Below, in pieces: positions 42,986-51,343 of a stretch of 64,000 bases of DNA (position 1 is its first letter; every line of letters starts with the position of its first letter). The notes beneath the pieces were generated by a model. The model had not been told where the DNA came from. It was given only the letters and a program-made list of their open reading frames with translations, and did no database searches. The translations under genes and the position numbers were made by a program. The DNA is from Alteromonas genovensis (GTDB lineage: Bacteria > Pseudomonadota > Gammaproteobacteria > Enterobacterales > Alteromonadaceae): assembly GCF_010500895.1 (NCBI RefSeq), contig NZ_JAAAWO010000007.1, forward strand, positions 1 through 64,000, given 5' to 3'.

Positions 42986-45151
42986 ATGGCAGAGGTAATA
43001 AAAATTCTATTGATTGAGGATGATGAAGATGACTACTTCCTTACCTCTGACTATCTAGAGCGGTGCGAGTCTCCACAGTTCAGGCTTACATGGGTAACTG
43101 ACAGCGACGCTGCGTTAGAAGCGCTGAAAGAGGGCTCATTCGATTTGTGCTTGCTCGACTTTTTATTGGGCGCAGAGAATGCGCTCGATGTGTTGAGTAT
43201 TCTAAAAGCAAACCAGGTTAACGTACCCGTTGTTATATTGACGGGCCAATCTGACACTATGGTTGATGAAATGGTAATGCGTGCGGGGGCCGCGGATTAT
43301 TTACAAAAGTCTGAAATTGAGTCCCCCCGCTTTATGCGCACTATTCGCTATGCGCTTGTTCGAAGAGACATTGAAAACGAGCGGATAGAACGCAATAAAG
43401 TAGAGCAAAAAAACAAAGCAAAAGACAAATTCCTTGCCCACTTAGGTCACGAATTAAGAACGCCACTTACCTCAATATTAGGTTACACAGAGCTATTGAT
43501 TGACGACGCTAGAAATAGTCCGTTCCAGCAAGAGTTATCAATTATTCACTCGAACGGTAAACACCTCTTGAGCCTGCTTAACGACTTGCTCGATATGTCT
43601 CGCATTATGGCAAACAAACTGGAGTTAAATGTAAAGCGAGTCAACTTAGCGGCATTTCTCACCGATATACACTCCTTGATGCAGATGAATGCGAAAGACA
43701 AAGGACTCAGTCTCAATGTGGTTGCTAAAACCAAGATGCCAGAGTTTATCCAGACAGATCCAACACGCCTTCGCCAAATATTGATCAATTTAATTACCAA
43801 TGCGGTGAAGTTTACAGATAACGGCACCATTACACTTACCATTGAAATTGAAAAGCCCGATGTGGACGACAAGGATGTGGAAGGGCAGTCTGTTCAGCCA
43901 GATAGCGTATTGCGATTTACCGTGGACGATACCGGTATTGGTATGGCGCCTGATAAACTTGAAAATATCTTCCACCCTTTTGAACAAATTGAAGATGTGA
44001 TGCGAGCTAATCATGGTGGTGCTGGCCTTGGGCTCGCAATTTGTAAAGAGTTAGTCTGTAAACTCGACGGTGATATTTCAGTGACATCTCGCATGGGAGA
44101 AGGCAGCAGCTTTAGTTTTTATATTCACCCAGGGGATATAACTACTCAGCCATTAGAGGAACTTGCCTTAGGTCAACTTTCAATTGTTGAGCCAGCTAAC
44201 TTAAATTTAAAGTTGACTGGGAAAGTGCTTATTGTGGACGACCTTAGAGAAATAAGGCGTCTTACTGGTCACTTAGTCAGTCAATCTAAGGCCGATGTTA
44301 GCTATGCGGAAAATGGTGTTAAGGCCCTTGAAGCAGTGTTACAGGCTGACGAGCAGAACGCCCCTTTCAACTTGGTACTCATGGACATCCATATGCCAGT
44401 AATGAATGGTATTGAAGCCCTTCATGCCATAAGGCGACATGGTAAAAACCTCCCTGTTGTTGCAGTTACCGCGGCGAGTCGAAAAGGACTTAAAGAGTCG
44501 CTAATACGCGAAGGCTTTAACGATGTTATCGGCAAGCCTATTGATAGATTTACACTGGCCAGCTTGCTGTCACTTTACTTACCTGCAGACAACCCTATTA
44601 CGTTTTCTAATGTTGAAGCTCAAGTATCGAACATGCCGACTACAAAACCTTTTGCCCCTGAGTCGGCATCGTCACATCAGCGTAGCAGCAACTTAGATAT
44701 TCCAGAACTATTGAAAGCGCGAACCTCTTTTGTTTCACAGCAAACTGCAGAGCAGACAGCGGATGAGGTGACAAAGGATGAGGTGACAGAAAAAGACACG
44801 GCAGAAAGTAGTACAAAGAAAGTATTAGTTGTCGAGGATGACGAAGACGCCGCAGAGTTGCTGCAATTGTTTCTAACGCATCTTGGGTGCGATGTTGTAA
44901 AAAGCCTGTGTGGAAATGATGCTTTGCAAGCGATGAGTGAACAGCAATTTGACCATGTTCTTATGGACTTAACATTGCCCGACTATGATGGTTACGAGCT
45001 AGCAAAAGAATTAAAAGCGCAGCAGCGTAACTGCATACTGACTATTGTTAGCGGGCATCAAGCAGATAAAGATATTATGTCAACAATTGGCATCGATAGC
45101 GCCTTGCTCAAGCCGGTGACGAAAGATGACTTAGAGAGTGTTATTGCTTGA
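42986..45151 (+). CDS. Hybrid histidine kinase, REC-HisKA-HATPase-REC-REC
   Basis: The 721-residue cytoplasmic protein has, in order, a receiver (ILLIEDDEDDYFLTSDYLER, Asp in LCLLDFLLGAENAL), a linker coiled coil, and a HisKA domain (FLAHLGHELRTPLTSILGYT, around 150-215). It continues with HATPase (LRQILINLITNAVKF, VDDTGIGMAPDKLENIFHPF, GGAGLGLAICKEL) and two C-terminal receivers (Asp in LVLMDIHMPVMNG and in HVLMDLTLPDYDG). There is no membrane segment, so input must come through the first receiver, probably from the CHASE3 kinase and its partners. It is the last gene of the phosphorelay cluster. Confidence 0.92.
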   Translation: MAEVIKILLIEDDEDDYFLTSDYLERCESPQFRLTWVTDSDAALEALKEGSFDLCLLDFLLGAENALDVLSILKANQVNVPVVILTGQSDTMVDEMVMRAGAADYLQKSEIESPRFMRTIRYALVRRDIENERIERNKVEQKNKAKDKFLAHLGHELRTPLTSILGYTELLIDDARNSPFQQELSIIHSNGKHLLSLLNDLLDMSRIMANKLELNVKRVNLAAFLTDIHSLMQMNAKDKGLSLNVVAKTKMPEFIQTDPTRLRQILINLITNAVKFTDNGTITLTIEIEKPDVDDKDVEGQSVQPDSVLRFTVDDTGIGMAPDKLENIFHPFEQIEDVMRANHGGAGLGLAICKELVCKLDGDISVTSRMGEGSSFSFYIHPGDITTQPLEELALGQLSIVEPANLNLKLTGKVLIVDDLREIRRLTGHLVSQSKADVSYAENGVKALEAVLQADEQNAPFNLVLMDIHMPVMNGIEALHAIRRHGKNLPVVAVTAASRKGLKESLIREGFNDVIGKPIDRFTLASLLSLYLPADNPITFSNVEAQVSNMPTTKPFAPESASSHQRSSNLDIPELLKARTSFVSQQTAEQTADEVTKDEVTEKDTAESSTKKVLVVEDDEDAAELLQLFLTHLGCDVVKSLCGNDALQAMSEQQFDHVLMDLTLPDYDGYELAKELKAQQRNCILTIVSGHQADKDIMSTIGIDSALLKPVTKDDLESVIA

Positions 45152-45517
45152 GCCGCTAATTCAATATAACGACTGATCTATCCACAAAAGGCCTACGCAC
45201 GAGGGGCCTACTCCCGAAAGCCCTACTCAAGAAAGGCCTAGCCACGGATTAGCTAAGCCGAAATGACTACTTAACCTAGAACTACTTAGCCTAGAGTTAC
45301 TCAGTCTCGACATGCTTTTCTGCGTAACTTTTATCCGCGAAATTATTACAGGGTGTTCACAATACTGTGTGCATCTTTCCTGCCTCTTTACAGAAGCGCT
45401 TGCATCAACACTTACTTTATTCATATATATCAATGTATTACTATATTTTCACACAATGGTACAGCCATTGCTTTAGTAATAGGGAAAGATGCATTTAGTA
45501 AAATCAAGGAGAATACT
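45152..45517. other. Intergenic region with degenerate tandem repeats
   Basis: After the hybrid kinase gene, imperfect units such as ggcctactcccgaaa / gccctactcaagaaa / ggcctagccacgg (45187-45246) and acttaacctagaact / acttagcctagagtt (45269-45299) recur. No gene is supported. The rest is AT-rich and should hold the promoter of the DUF883-type gene. Confidence 0.5.
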
Positions 45518-45835
45518 ATGGCTACACAAACAGCTAAAAATACATCGGCAAAAGCAAATACTTCTAATGAGCAAGGTCACCCAGTTACGGATCAACTGAA
45601 AGAGTCTCTTCATCAGTCTGTAGACAAGCTTGCAGATAACGCGAGTGTTGCTGAAGAAAATATTCGTCGTACCGCTACGTCGTCGGCTGAGAATATGTCA
45701 GAGCGTAAACGTCTTGCTGAGCAGAAATGGCAGGCATCGTCAGTACGTAACTATGCCGTTGAAAATCCAGTGGCAACAGCCGGGCTTGCGTTTGCAGCGG
45801 GCATGCTAGTTACTTCATTATTCCGTAAGAAGTAA
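45518..45835 (+). CDS. DUF883/ElaB/YqjD-like inner-membrane stress protein
   Basis: The 105-residue protein has a hydrophilic helical body (VTDQLKESLHQSVDKLADNA followed by SVAEENIRRTATSSAENM) and a single C-terminal membrane helix, PVATAGLAFAAGMLVTSLF, ending in RKK. This is the layout of YqjD/ElaB (DUF883), tail-anchored proteins that bind ribosomes in stationary phase in E. coli. ATG 45518 follows caaggagaatact. The next two genes resemble YqjE and YqjK in size and position, so this looks like a yqjDEK-type operon. Confidence 0.8.
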   Translation: MATQTAKNTSAKANTSNEQGHPVTDQLKESLHQSVDKLADNASVAEENIRRTATSSAENMSERKRLAEQKWQASSVRNYAVENPVATAGLAFAAGMLVTSLFRKK

Positions 45836-45837
45836 TA

Positions 45838-46407
45838 ATGGCGACAATACCTGATTTTCATAGCGCTCATTTTACAATGAGCGCAGAAAATCCGTTTCGC
45901 CTGACTCCACCATCGGAACAGGTGCTCTACCTTATTGATGGAGACAATGCTGTGATAGCGGTTAACGCTGATGGCAGCGTTAGTACTGGATTTAGCGACG
46001 CTTCCCACAAAGATAAAAAAAATTTAGATGAACAACAAACTCCCTACCCTGATCCATCCTATGAAACGGTTATTGACGCACTTAAAAATGCGGCGAAACA
46101 GCGAACCAAACAGGGTACGGCCTATTTAAGCTTGCTAAATAGCGAAATGATGCTCATCAAAAAATCGCTGTTTATTTCAGTTTTTGCAGCGCTTGCCGCT
46201 TTTGTTATTGGCATTGTGTGCTGGCTGCTCGTAAACGTAGCGATTGGCGGCGCGTTATACTCATTCGGTATCAGTATTATTTTTATCGCTACTATCTTGT
46301 TGTGTTTTAACCTTGGGCTCTGCATGTTGTTTTGCCGAATTGCGAAAAAATCGTTGCACTTCGCTAGCTTTGAACGGCTTATCGCATTATTTAAGCGCTC
46401 TCTCTAA
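45838..46407 (+). CDS. YqjE-like holin-fold membrane protein
   Basis: The 189-residue protein begins with a hydrophilic segment of about 90 residues. It then has a helix (YLSLLNSEMMLIKKSLFISV) leading into two membrane segments (VFAALAAFVIGIVCWLLVNV and FGISIIFIATILLCFNLGLC) and a basic C-terminal helix. Two closely spaced membrane helices after an amphipathic helix match the YqjE/phage holin III-like family. It starts three bases after the DUF883-type stop (TAATAATG), so it is translated with it. The long polar N-terminal part is longer than in E. coli YqjE. Confidence 0.65.
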   Translation: MATIPDFHSAHFTMSAENPFRLTPPSEQVLYLIDGDNAVIAVNADGSVSTGFSDASHKDKKNLDEQQTPYPDPSYETVIDALKNAAKQRTKQGTAYLSLLNSEMMLIKKSLFISVFAALAAFVIGIVCWLLVNVAIGGALYSFGISIIFIATILLCFNLGLCMLFCRIAKKSLHFASFERLIALFKRSL

Positions 46408-46491
46408 GCACGCTTTTTAATGAAAACATCTAACCCAACATCTAATCCAAAATCTTGCAAGAATTACGCTATAGTTTAAAGGACATCCAAA

Positions 46492-46776
46492 ATGGTAGAC
46501 GTATTGTTAAATAAATTTTTGTTGAAGAATAACATGACTGACATTGCACAAAAGGAACGGGACTTTTATGCGCAGCGTCATCATGCTCACCTTGCCGAAA
46601 AAACAGCAAAGCAACAATGCCGATACTTAGTGGGCAAACCAGAAATATTGTTAGGTATTGTAGGGTTAGGTGCCTATAAAGGTATGTCTGATGCAAAACC
46701 AAAAGTGAAGAGTAACCGTAAAACTGCACTCATTACGATAGGCAGAACTGCTTTGCTATCGCTGTTTAAATTATAA
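46492..46776 (+). CDS. YqjK-like small basic protein
   Basis: The 94-residue protein is basic, with a hydrophobic patch (YLVGKPEILLGIVGLGAYKG) and no signal peptide. I recognise no strong family motif. Its place directly after DUF883- and YqjE-like genes, and its size, correspond to yqjK in the E. coli yqjDEK cluster. The start is supported by AAAGGACATCCAAAATG. The assignment is positional. Confidence 0.55.
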   Translation: MVDVLLNKFLLKNNMTDIAQKERDFYAQRHHAHLAEKTAKQQCRYLVGKPEILLGIVGLGAYKGMSDAKPKVKSNRKTALITIGRTALLSLFKL

Positions 46777-46800
46777 TTGTGTGACGAAAGGAAGTAGTAA

Positions 46801-47409
46801 ATGCGCCGTAAGTTGGAAAAAAACGCTCTAAAAAGCAGCCACGTAAAATTGAGACCTACTCACTTACTCTTAGGCGTGGGCATTGCAGTCACCGCTTTAC
46901 TAACAGGCTGCTCGTCAGTACCTGTTGCCACGCCAACGCCTTATAAATCGGCAAATTCTGAACAAAGTTACGGCTATTCAAGCGAGAAGCTGGGCAATGG
47001 TGAATACCGTATTTTATTTAAGGCATCGGACAGAACACCTGCTGATAAAGTGCAGCAGTATGCGCTGCGTCGAGCGGCAGAAATAGCAAAACAAAATAAC
47101 TTCGGTTATGTTGCAGTAACAAAAACCAACATCACTAAAAAGCGTGTTCTTGCTCGCGAGGTTATCATGAGCGACGATGAGCCCGTGGTTTTTCCGTCAG
47201 ATAAACAGTGCACCATGTCAGGCTGTTCAGATGTTGCGCAACCATCTACTGTGCCCAATCCAAGTGATATTGAAAAAACGGCAATGAAAGATATATACTT
47301 TTCAATCGTTACCTCAATGTCAAATGACGAGCAGAGTTTAGGTGCAAACGCATTTTCGGTATCTGAACTTCTTGCAACGCCACTTGATGAAGAAAATAAA
47401 GGTTACTAA
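46801..47409 (+). CDS. CC0125/CC1285-type lipoprotein
   Basis: The 202-residue protein has a long basic N-region then LLLGVGIAVTALLTGCSS, a lipobox with cysteine 37. The mature part starts with SYGYSSEKLGNGEYRILFKA followed by YALRRAAEIAKQNNFGYVAV, the GYS-x-x-x-l...-yrV-x-f-x-g...llrAAEla pattern of the CC0125/CC1285 lipoprotein family of unknown function. ATG 46801 follows gaaaggaagtagta. It lies 24 bases after the YqjK-like gene and may share its transcript. Confidence 0.75.
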   Translation: MRRKLEKNALKSSHVKLRPTHLLLGVGIAVTALLTGCSSVPVATPTPYKSANSEQSYGYSSEKLGNGEYRILFKASDRTPADKVQQYALRRAAEIAKQNNFGYVAVTKTNITKKRVLAREVIMSDDEPVVFPSDKQCTMSGCSDVAQPSTVPNPSDIEKTAMKDIYFSIVTSMSNDEQSLGANAFSVSELLATPLDEENKGY

Positions 47410-47640
47410 TACGTAGCCTTAAAAGAATTCATTCGATGCATTGTTAGTCAGGTTTCAGCGCATCGGATGCCTCCCCTTCATTGAACGCGTTTAAGATTAA
47501 CCCTGCGTTAATCAGTTTTTAATCCTCTGAAAAAGTACACGTCATACGTTGTGTATATCCTTTAGCTATCGCATTGCAATAAGTTCGATATTGCACATGC
47601 TTCTAGCAAAATTATTGTTATTAAATTTAGGATGTATGCT

Positions 47641-48285
47641 ATGAAAAATGTAAAAGCAACTCGCTCAAAAATTACCGCTGCTATCGCCTCAATCCTGTTA
47701 GCGTCTGCATGCAGTGCTGTACCCGATACTCAATCTACCCAAAGTGGGGCGCAAGCAAAGGCTTCGCTTACTGCAGAAGCACTAGACAACTCGTTACTGT
47801 ATTCAAACACCTGCATTACGGAAAGAGAGGTCATTGCTGCACAAAAAATGTGGGGGAACGGCATTGTCAGAATCGGCTCAGTGTTTACTAATGGCGGCGA
47901 CTATTCTGATGAAGCTGCTGATTTTATCCAAGATATGTATGGGTACGATCTGAGTAGTGTACTGTTTAAACCAACGTTGGCAGCCGATGATCAGTTTCGT
48001 TCAAGTTTCGATGCCGCTCTTTCCTATTTTGTGGGCGGTAACGATGCCTACGATGAAGATAAGGGCTTCGCAATAAAACCGTATACCAACGTGAAATTTG
48101 ATAATGTAGGCATTATCAACAATAGCTGCAAAATGGCGGTTGCCATGGGCAATTACTTTTTCACAGATACCAATGGCGGCGAAACGAAAGTGGAATATAC
48201 CTTTGCCTATGTTAAAGACAGTGATGGAAACTTACGTATCGTTGCTCACCAATCGTCGTTACCTTACAACCCCACTGCCAGCTAG
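47641..48285 (+). CDS. Lipoprotein with NTF2/SnoaL-like domain
   Basis: The 214-residue protein begins with a lipoprotein-type signal (ITAAIASILLASACS, cysteine 24). The mature domain (VIAAQKMWGNGIVRIGSVFT, FRSSFDAALSYFVGG, AMGNYFFTDTNGGETKVEYT followed by FAYVKDSDGNLRIVAH) matches a group often annotated as phosphoribosyl-AMP cyclohydrolase but with the SnoaL/DUF4440-like alpha+beta cone pattern. No HisI metal motifs are present, so that annotation is probably wrong. The ligand is unknown. ATG 47641 follows ttaggatgtatgct; an in-frame ATG lies three codons upstream. Confidence 0.7.
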   Translation: MKNVKATRSKITAAIASILLASACSAVPDTQSTQSGAQAKASLTAEALDNSLLYSNTCITEREVIAAQKMWGNGIVRIGSVFTNGGDYSDEAADFIQDMYGYDLSSVLFKPTLAADDQFRSSFDAALSYFVGGNDAYDEDKGFAIKPYTNVKFDNVGIINNSCKMAVAMGNYFFTDTNGGETKVEYTFAYVKDSDGNLRIVAHQSSLPYNPTAS

Positions 48286-48319
48286 CCTGCCTAAGCCGTT
48301 TCTTAACATGGGCTTTTCA

Positions 48320-48388
48320 AATGAGCCTTGTGAGTTGAGCTTGGCGAATACGGTATGCGCATAGGGCTTGGCGAATAGCGCTTGGCAG
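48320..48388. repeat. Degenerate repeats after the lipoprotein gene
   Basis: Imperfect units around gcttggcgaatacggtatgc, gcttggcgaatagc and gcttggcag recur downstream of the lipoprotein gene. There is no coding signal. Confidence 0.4.
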
Positions 48389-48539
48389 TTTTCATTAAAG
48401 CACCCGATATAAATTTTTGCTTATTTTATCATTCATAGAATTAATCAATCTTAATAACGGGTCATCACTTCTTTCTATTGTTAAACAGAGTAGACTAGCG
48501 GCACTATAATAATAAGTTGTTGTTTTAAGGGGCGTATGC

Positions 48540-49400
48540 GTGCAGGCATCTGTACTTACTGAGGTATTACTACCTCTAGCGTTGGCGTTTGTGATGTTCG
48601 GTATGGGCTTAACGCTAACCATTTCTGATTTTGAACGGTTACTTAAAGCGCCTAAAGCTATTTTGACCGGATTCTTGGGTCAAATCGTTTTGTTGCCCCT
48701 ACTCACTTTTGCTATTTGTTTCGCGTTTGAACTGCCGCCCTATATTGCTGTGGGCATCATGATTTTGGCAGCATGCCCTGGAGGAACAACGAGTAACTTA
48801 ATAAGTCATATTGCGAAAGCTAATCTGGCGCTGTCTGTAAGTTTAACCGCTATCTCCACTATTGCCTGTGTTTTTACCACGCCTTTCATTATTCAGTTCG
48901 CTATCGACTACTTTGTAAAAGAGAATGCGCCTGCTTTCTCTGTTGTTGAAACCGTGTTGGGACTTATTGGCGTGTCTATTTTACCCGTAGTGATAGGCAT
49001 GATCATTCGACGTCTTTTCACAGGCTTTGCGACAAAGACGGAAACTTTTTTTCGTCAGTTTTCAATGTATTTTATGTTGGCAATGATTGTGGGCGTACTC
49101 GTGTCGGAGCGCGATAACTTAGCGACTTCATTTGAAAGCGCATTTTTAGTATGTCTCAGCCTTAATCTTAGCTCTGTGTTGATGGGATTAATACTAGCAA
49201 AAATATCCGCAGCTTCTTTTAAAGATTCCCTAACCCTTGCCATTGAGATAGGTGTTCAGAACGCGGCTCTCGCTATGTTGATTTGTATCACATTTTTAAA
49301 AGCGCCTGACTATGCGATCGCGCCAGGCGTGTACGGTATTGCAATGTATATAGGCCCTGCTTTGCTTGCTATTTGGGCAAAACGTAAGAGAATGAAATAA
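48540..49400 (+). CDS. Bile acid:sodium symporter (BASS) family transporter
   Basis: The 286-residue membrane protein has about nine hydrophobic helices and the BASS signatures FVMFGMGLTLTISDFERLLK, ILAACPGGTTSNLISHIAKA and, late, TLAIEIGVQNAALAMLICIT. These correspond to the sodium-binding crossover regions of ASBT-type carriers. Family members import bile acids, pyruvate, pantoate or other organic anions with sodium; the substrate here is unknown. The start is a GTG at 48540 with AAGGGG six bases upstream. It appears monocistronic. Confidence 0.9.
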   Translation: MQASVLTEVLLPLALAFVMFGMGLTLTISDFERLLKAPKAILTGFLGQIVLLPLLTFAICFAFELPPYIAVGIMILAACPGGTTSNLISHIAKANLALSVSLTAISTIACVFTTPFIIQFAIDYFVKENAPAFSVVETVLGLIGVSILPVVIGMIIRRLFTGFATKTETFFRQFSMYFMLAMIVGVLVSERDNLATSFESAFLVCLSLNLSSVLMGLILAKISAASFKDSLTLAIEIGVQNAALAMLICITFLKAPDYAIAPGVYGIAMYIGPALLAIWAKRKRMK

Positions 49401-49521
49401 ACAGCATCATCGGTAATTTGCTTTTTGAATACCGCTTTTAGAATGCCGCTTTTTAAATGCTGCTATCAGCGTTGACTTCCCTGTCGCGAATGCTTGCAGT
49501 ACACACATAGGCTTGTTTGCT

Positions 49522-50181
49522 TTACTCACCGCTTTCGTTACTATCAAGATGGAGCGTGTTCGCTCGCTCTATCCACTCTAAATCTTTTGTTTGCTCATCT
49601 AGGGTTCCCTTAGCATCTTCAAGGAAGATTTGGCAGAAATAGCCAACGGCGGGTAGCTTTTCCTTATAGCGCTTTAGCTGCACTTCCATTTCTTGCATCG
49701 CGTTGGAGAACTCAGAATTCGACTTGGATAGCTCGTAGTCACATTTCAAATAAGCACAGAGCACATCAGCAGCCTTCGCAAGCGTCACATGGACATCTTC
49801 CTTGTCTTGCTCAATTAGCGATTGATATCGCTGCTGGAGTGCTTCAGGTAAAGTCTTTATTAGCATAGCTTCAAAACGACGTTCTAACTTTTTAATTGCC
49901 GCAGTGGTTTCAGGATCGTGGTATTTAACCGGACTTGGGATATCGCTCATCCCCGCTATTTCACTTCCCTCGTGAAAAATAGCCATTGCCGCCACACGAT
50001 CTGGGTCCACATCTTCGTTAAATACATCACATGCAATGGCGCCTAGCATATGCGCTACCACCGACGCCTCATAGATATGAGTCGATAGCATTTCATCTTG
50101 GAACTGCGCCATTAGCGGCCAGCGCTTGACGTTGCGCGCACGCTGCATAAGCCCAATAAATGCCGAATGTGTATTTGCCAT
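49522..50181 (-). CDS. YfbR-type 5'-deoxynucleotidase homologue with altered HD motif
   Basis: The 219-residue protein aligns along its length with YfbR, an HD-domain 5'-nucleotidase for deoxyribonucleoside monophosphates: RNVKRWPLMAQFQDEMLSTH, MAIFHEGSEIAGM, DIPSPVKYHDPE, then LAKAADVLCAYLKCDYELSK. His35, His70, Glu74 and Asp139 are present. The HD doublet itself is His70-Glu71 where YfbR has His-Asp, followed by G instead of A. Glutamate can still bind metal, so activity may be retained or altered. It is alone on the minus strand, behind a 35-base inverted repeat at 50236-50270. Confidence 0.82.
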   Translation of the reverse strand: MANTHSAFIGLMQRARNVKRWPLMAQFQDEMLSTHIYEASVVAHMLGAIACDVFNEDVDPDRVAAMAIFHEGSEIAGMSDIPSPVKYHDPETTAAIKKLERRFEAMLIKTLPEALQQRYQSLIEQDKEDVHVTLAKAADVLCAYLKCDYELSKSNSEFSNAMQEMEVQLKRYKEKLPAVGYFCQIFLEDAKGTLDEQTKDLEWIERANTLHLDSNESGE

Positions 50182-50618
50182 AAACGCCGTCTCCTGTTTT
50201 AACGAATGGTGCTATCTGAATAACTTCAAATAAATAATTGTGCAGATGACCATTTATCATCTGCTCAATTCTGATAACTAAACTCTATCGCCTTGTTACC
50301 TATGTGCGCAACGCAAATTGCATAGTCCTTATTACATAGAGCTTATTACTAAGCCCCAATTGCATAGCTTCAATTACATAGCCGAGCAATTTAATAAGAA
50401 TGTAAAAAATGCAATTTACCTGTAACTATTGTCTATACACTGTGAACTTCACACCAAGCAAAAGTGCAGAAAATAAAATTACTTTAATATTTTCAATGAT
50501 TTGCAATGTAGGCACGAAGATAGCATTAACTTATGTAACAATAGCTTAGATATAGCAGAAGCTTAATCATAGCAACAGCTATAGCTAACGTAACGGAAGC
50601 AACAAGAGGGAATAAGTC
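50182..50618. other. Intergenic region with inverted repeat and degenerate repeats
   Basis: The spacer holds the palindrome at 50236-50270 and then imperfect repeats such as cctattacatagagcttattac / ccccaattgcatagcttcaattacatagcc (50330-50385) and tagcagaagc / tagcaacagc / tagctaacg (50550-50590). No protein frame is supported. Promoters for both flanking genes must lie here. Confidence 0.45.
50236..50270. repeat. Long imperfect palindrome upstream of the YfbR-type gene
   Basis: AATTGtGCAGATGA (50236-50249) pairs with TCATCTGCtCAATT (50257-50270) around a seven-base centre, with a single mismatch. It lies 55-90 bases upstream of the YfbR-type start. No T run follows on either strand, so an operator or RNA hairpin in the leader is likelier than a terminator. 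Confidence 0.55.
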
Positions 50619-50795
50619 ATGTTAGGTTGGGCAATCACATTTTTTATTATCGCCATTATTGCAGCAGTTTTTGGCTTTGGAGGCATCGCTGGGGCAGCAA
50701 CAGGAATTGCACAGATATTATTCTTTGTATTTGTCGCCTTTCTTGTCATATCACTTCTAGTGAATGCCTTACGCGGTAAAGCACCGAAAGCGTAA
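50619..50795 (+). CDS. DUF1328 (YtjA-type) small membrane protein
   Basis: The 58-residue protein is [20 protein letters not shown] followed by [20 protein letters not shown], then [18 protein letters not shown]. Two membrane helices around a G-G-I-A-G-x-A-x-x-I-A turn identify DUF1328/YtjA, a widely conserved family induced by envelope or osmotic stress with no known activity. GAGGG lies nine bases before the ATG. It is followed by a small acidic lipoprotein gene 42 bases on, and both probably end at the terminator at 51164-51190. Confidence 0.93.
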   Translation: MLGWAITFFIIAIIAAVFGFGGIAGAATGIAQILFFVFVAFLVISLLVNALRGKAPKA

Positions 50796-50837
50796 ACAAC
50801 ATATTATATAAAGTAGTAATTGAAAAGGAGTAAGGAC

Positions 50838-51086
50838 ATGAGTTCATTCAAGAATTTATTAAAAGTAGTAGCAGCATCAGCATTTGTACTTTCACTAGCA
50901 GCATGTAGTGAAAACGACGCGGAGAGCGCAGGCGAAGAACTTGACGAAATGGTCACAGACGCTGGCAATGCGCTTGAAGATGGCGGCGACAAAATTGGCG
51001 ATATGGCCAATGATGCAGGTAATGCCGTAGAAGATGCATGTGAAGACGTTAAAGAAGGCGTTGAAGCAGAAGACGACGACTGTTAA
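50838..51086 (+). CDS. Small acidic lipoprotein
   Basis: The 82-residue protein has a lipoprotein signal (KVVAASAFVLSLAACSEND, cysteine 23) and a mature part made of two related acidic segments, TDAGNALEDGGDKIGDMAND and AGNAVEDACEDVKEGVEAED, resembling LEA-like or entericidin-like helical repeats. It ends in two further cysteines (DAC and DDC). Strong ribosome binding sites (aaaaggagtaaggacATG) suggest high expression. Its function is unknown; pairing with DUF1328 suggests a stationary-phase or osmotic stress role. Confidence 0.8.
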   Translation: MSSFKNLLKVVAASAFVLSLAACSENDAESAGEELDEMVTDAGNALEDGGDKIGDMANDAGNAVEDACEDVKEGVEAEDDDC

Positions 51087-51163
51087 TTTGCAAGTGTTAT
51101 GTAAATGCGTAGTAGTGTAGCTAGATTACAAACCTGGCTACACACTAACACTACAGAATCAAA

Positions 51164-51190
51164 AAGGGCCGGTTTTTACCGGCCCTTCTT
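51164..51190 (+). terminator. Intrinsic terminator after the acidic lipoprotein gene
   Basis: AAGGGCCGGT and ACCGGCCCTT form a perfect 10-bp stem with a TTTT loop, followed by CTT. It is preceded by an A run, so it could also work on the minus strand for the gene ending at 51344. Confidence 0.9.
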
Positions 51191-51239
51191 ATGTTTGCGT
51201 GTGCTAAGCGTTGGTTGTCTTGTCTCTGATTAACCTGGT

Positions 51240-51325
51240 CTTTGCTTAACTTAGTATTTATTTGAACAGGCTTTGTTTGTCCTTGGTCTTTGTTTAAACT
51301 GAGCTTATTTAAACTAAGCTTGGCT
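51240..51325. repeat. Degenerate repeats around tttgcttaac/tttaaactaagctt
   Basis: Imperfect units (tggtctttgcttaacttag, tccttggtctttgtttaaactgagc, ttatttaaactaagcttggc) recur between the terminator and the 72-residue protein gene. The core ttatttaaactaagctt is partly self-complementary. No coding signal. Confidence 0.45.
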
Positions 51326-51343
51326 GACGCAAAGAGAACGACG

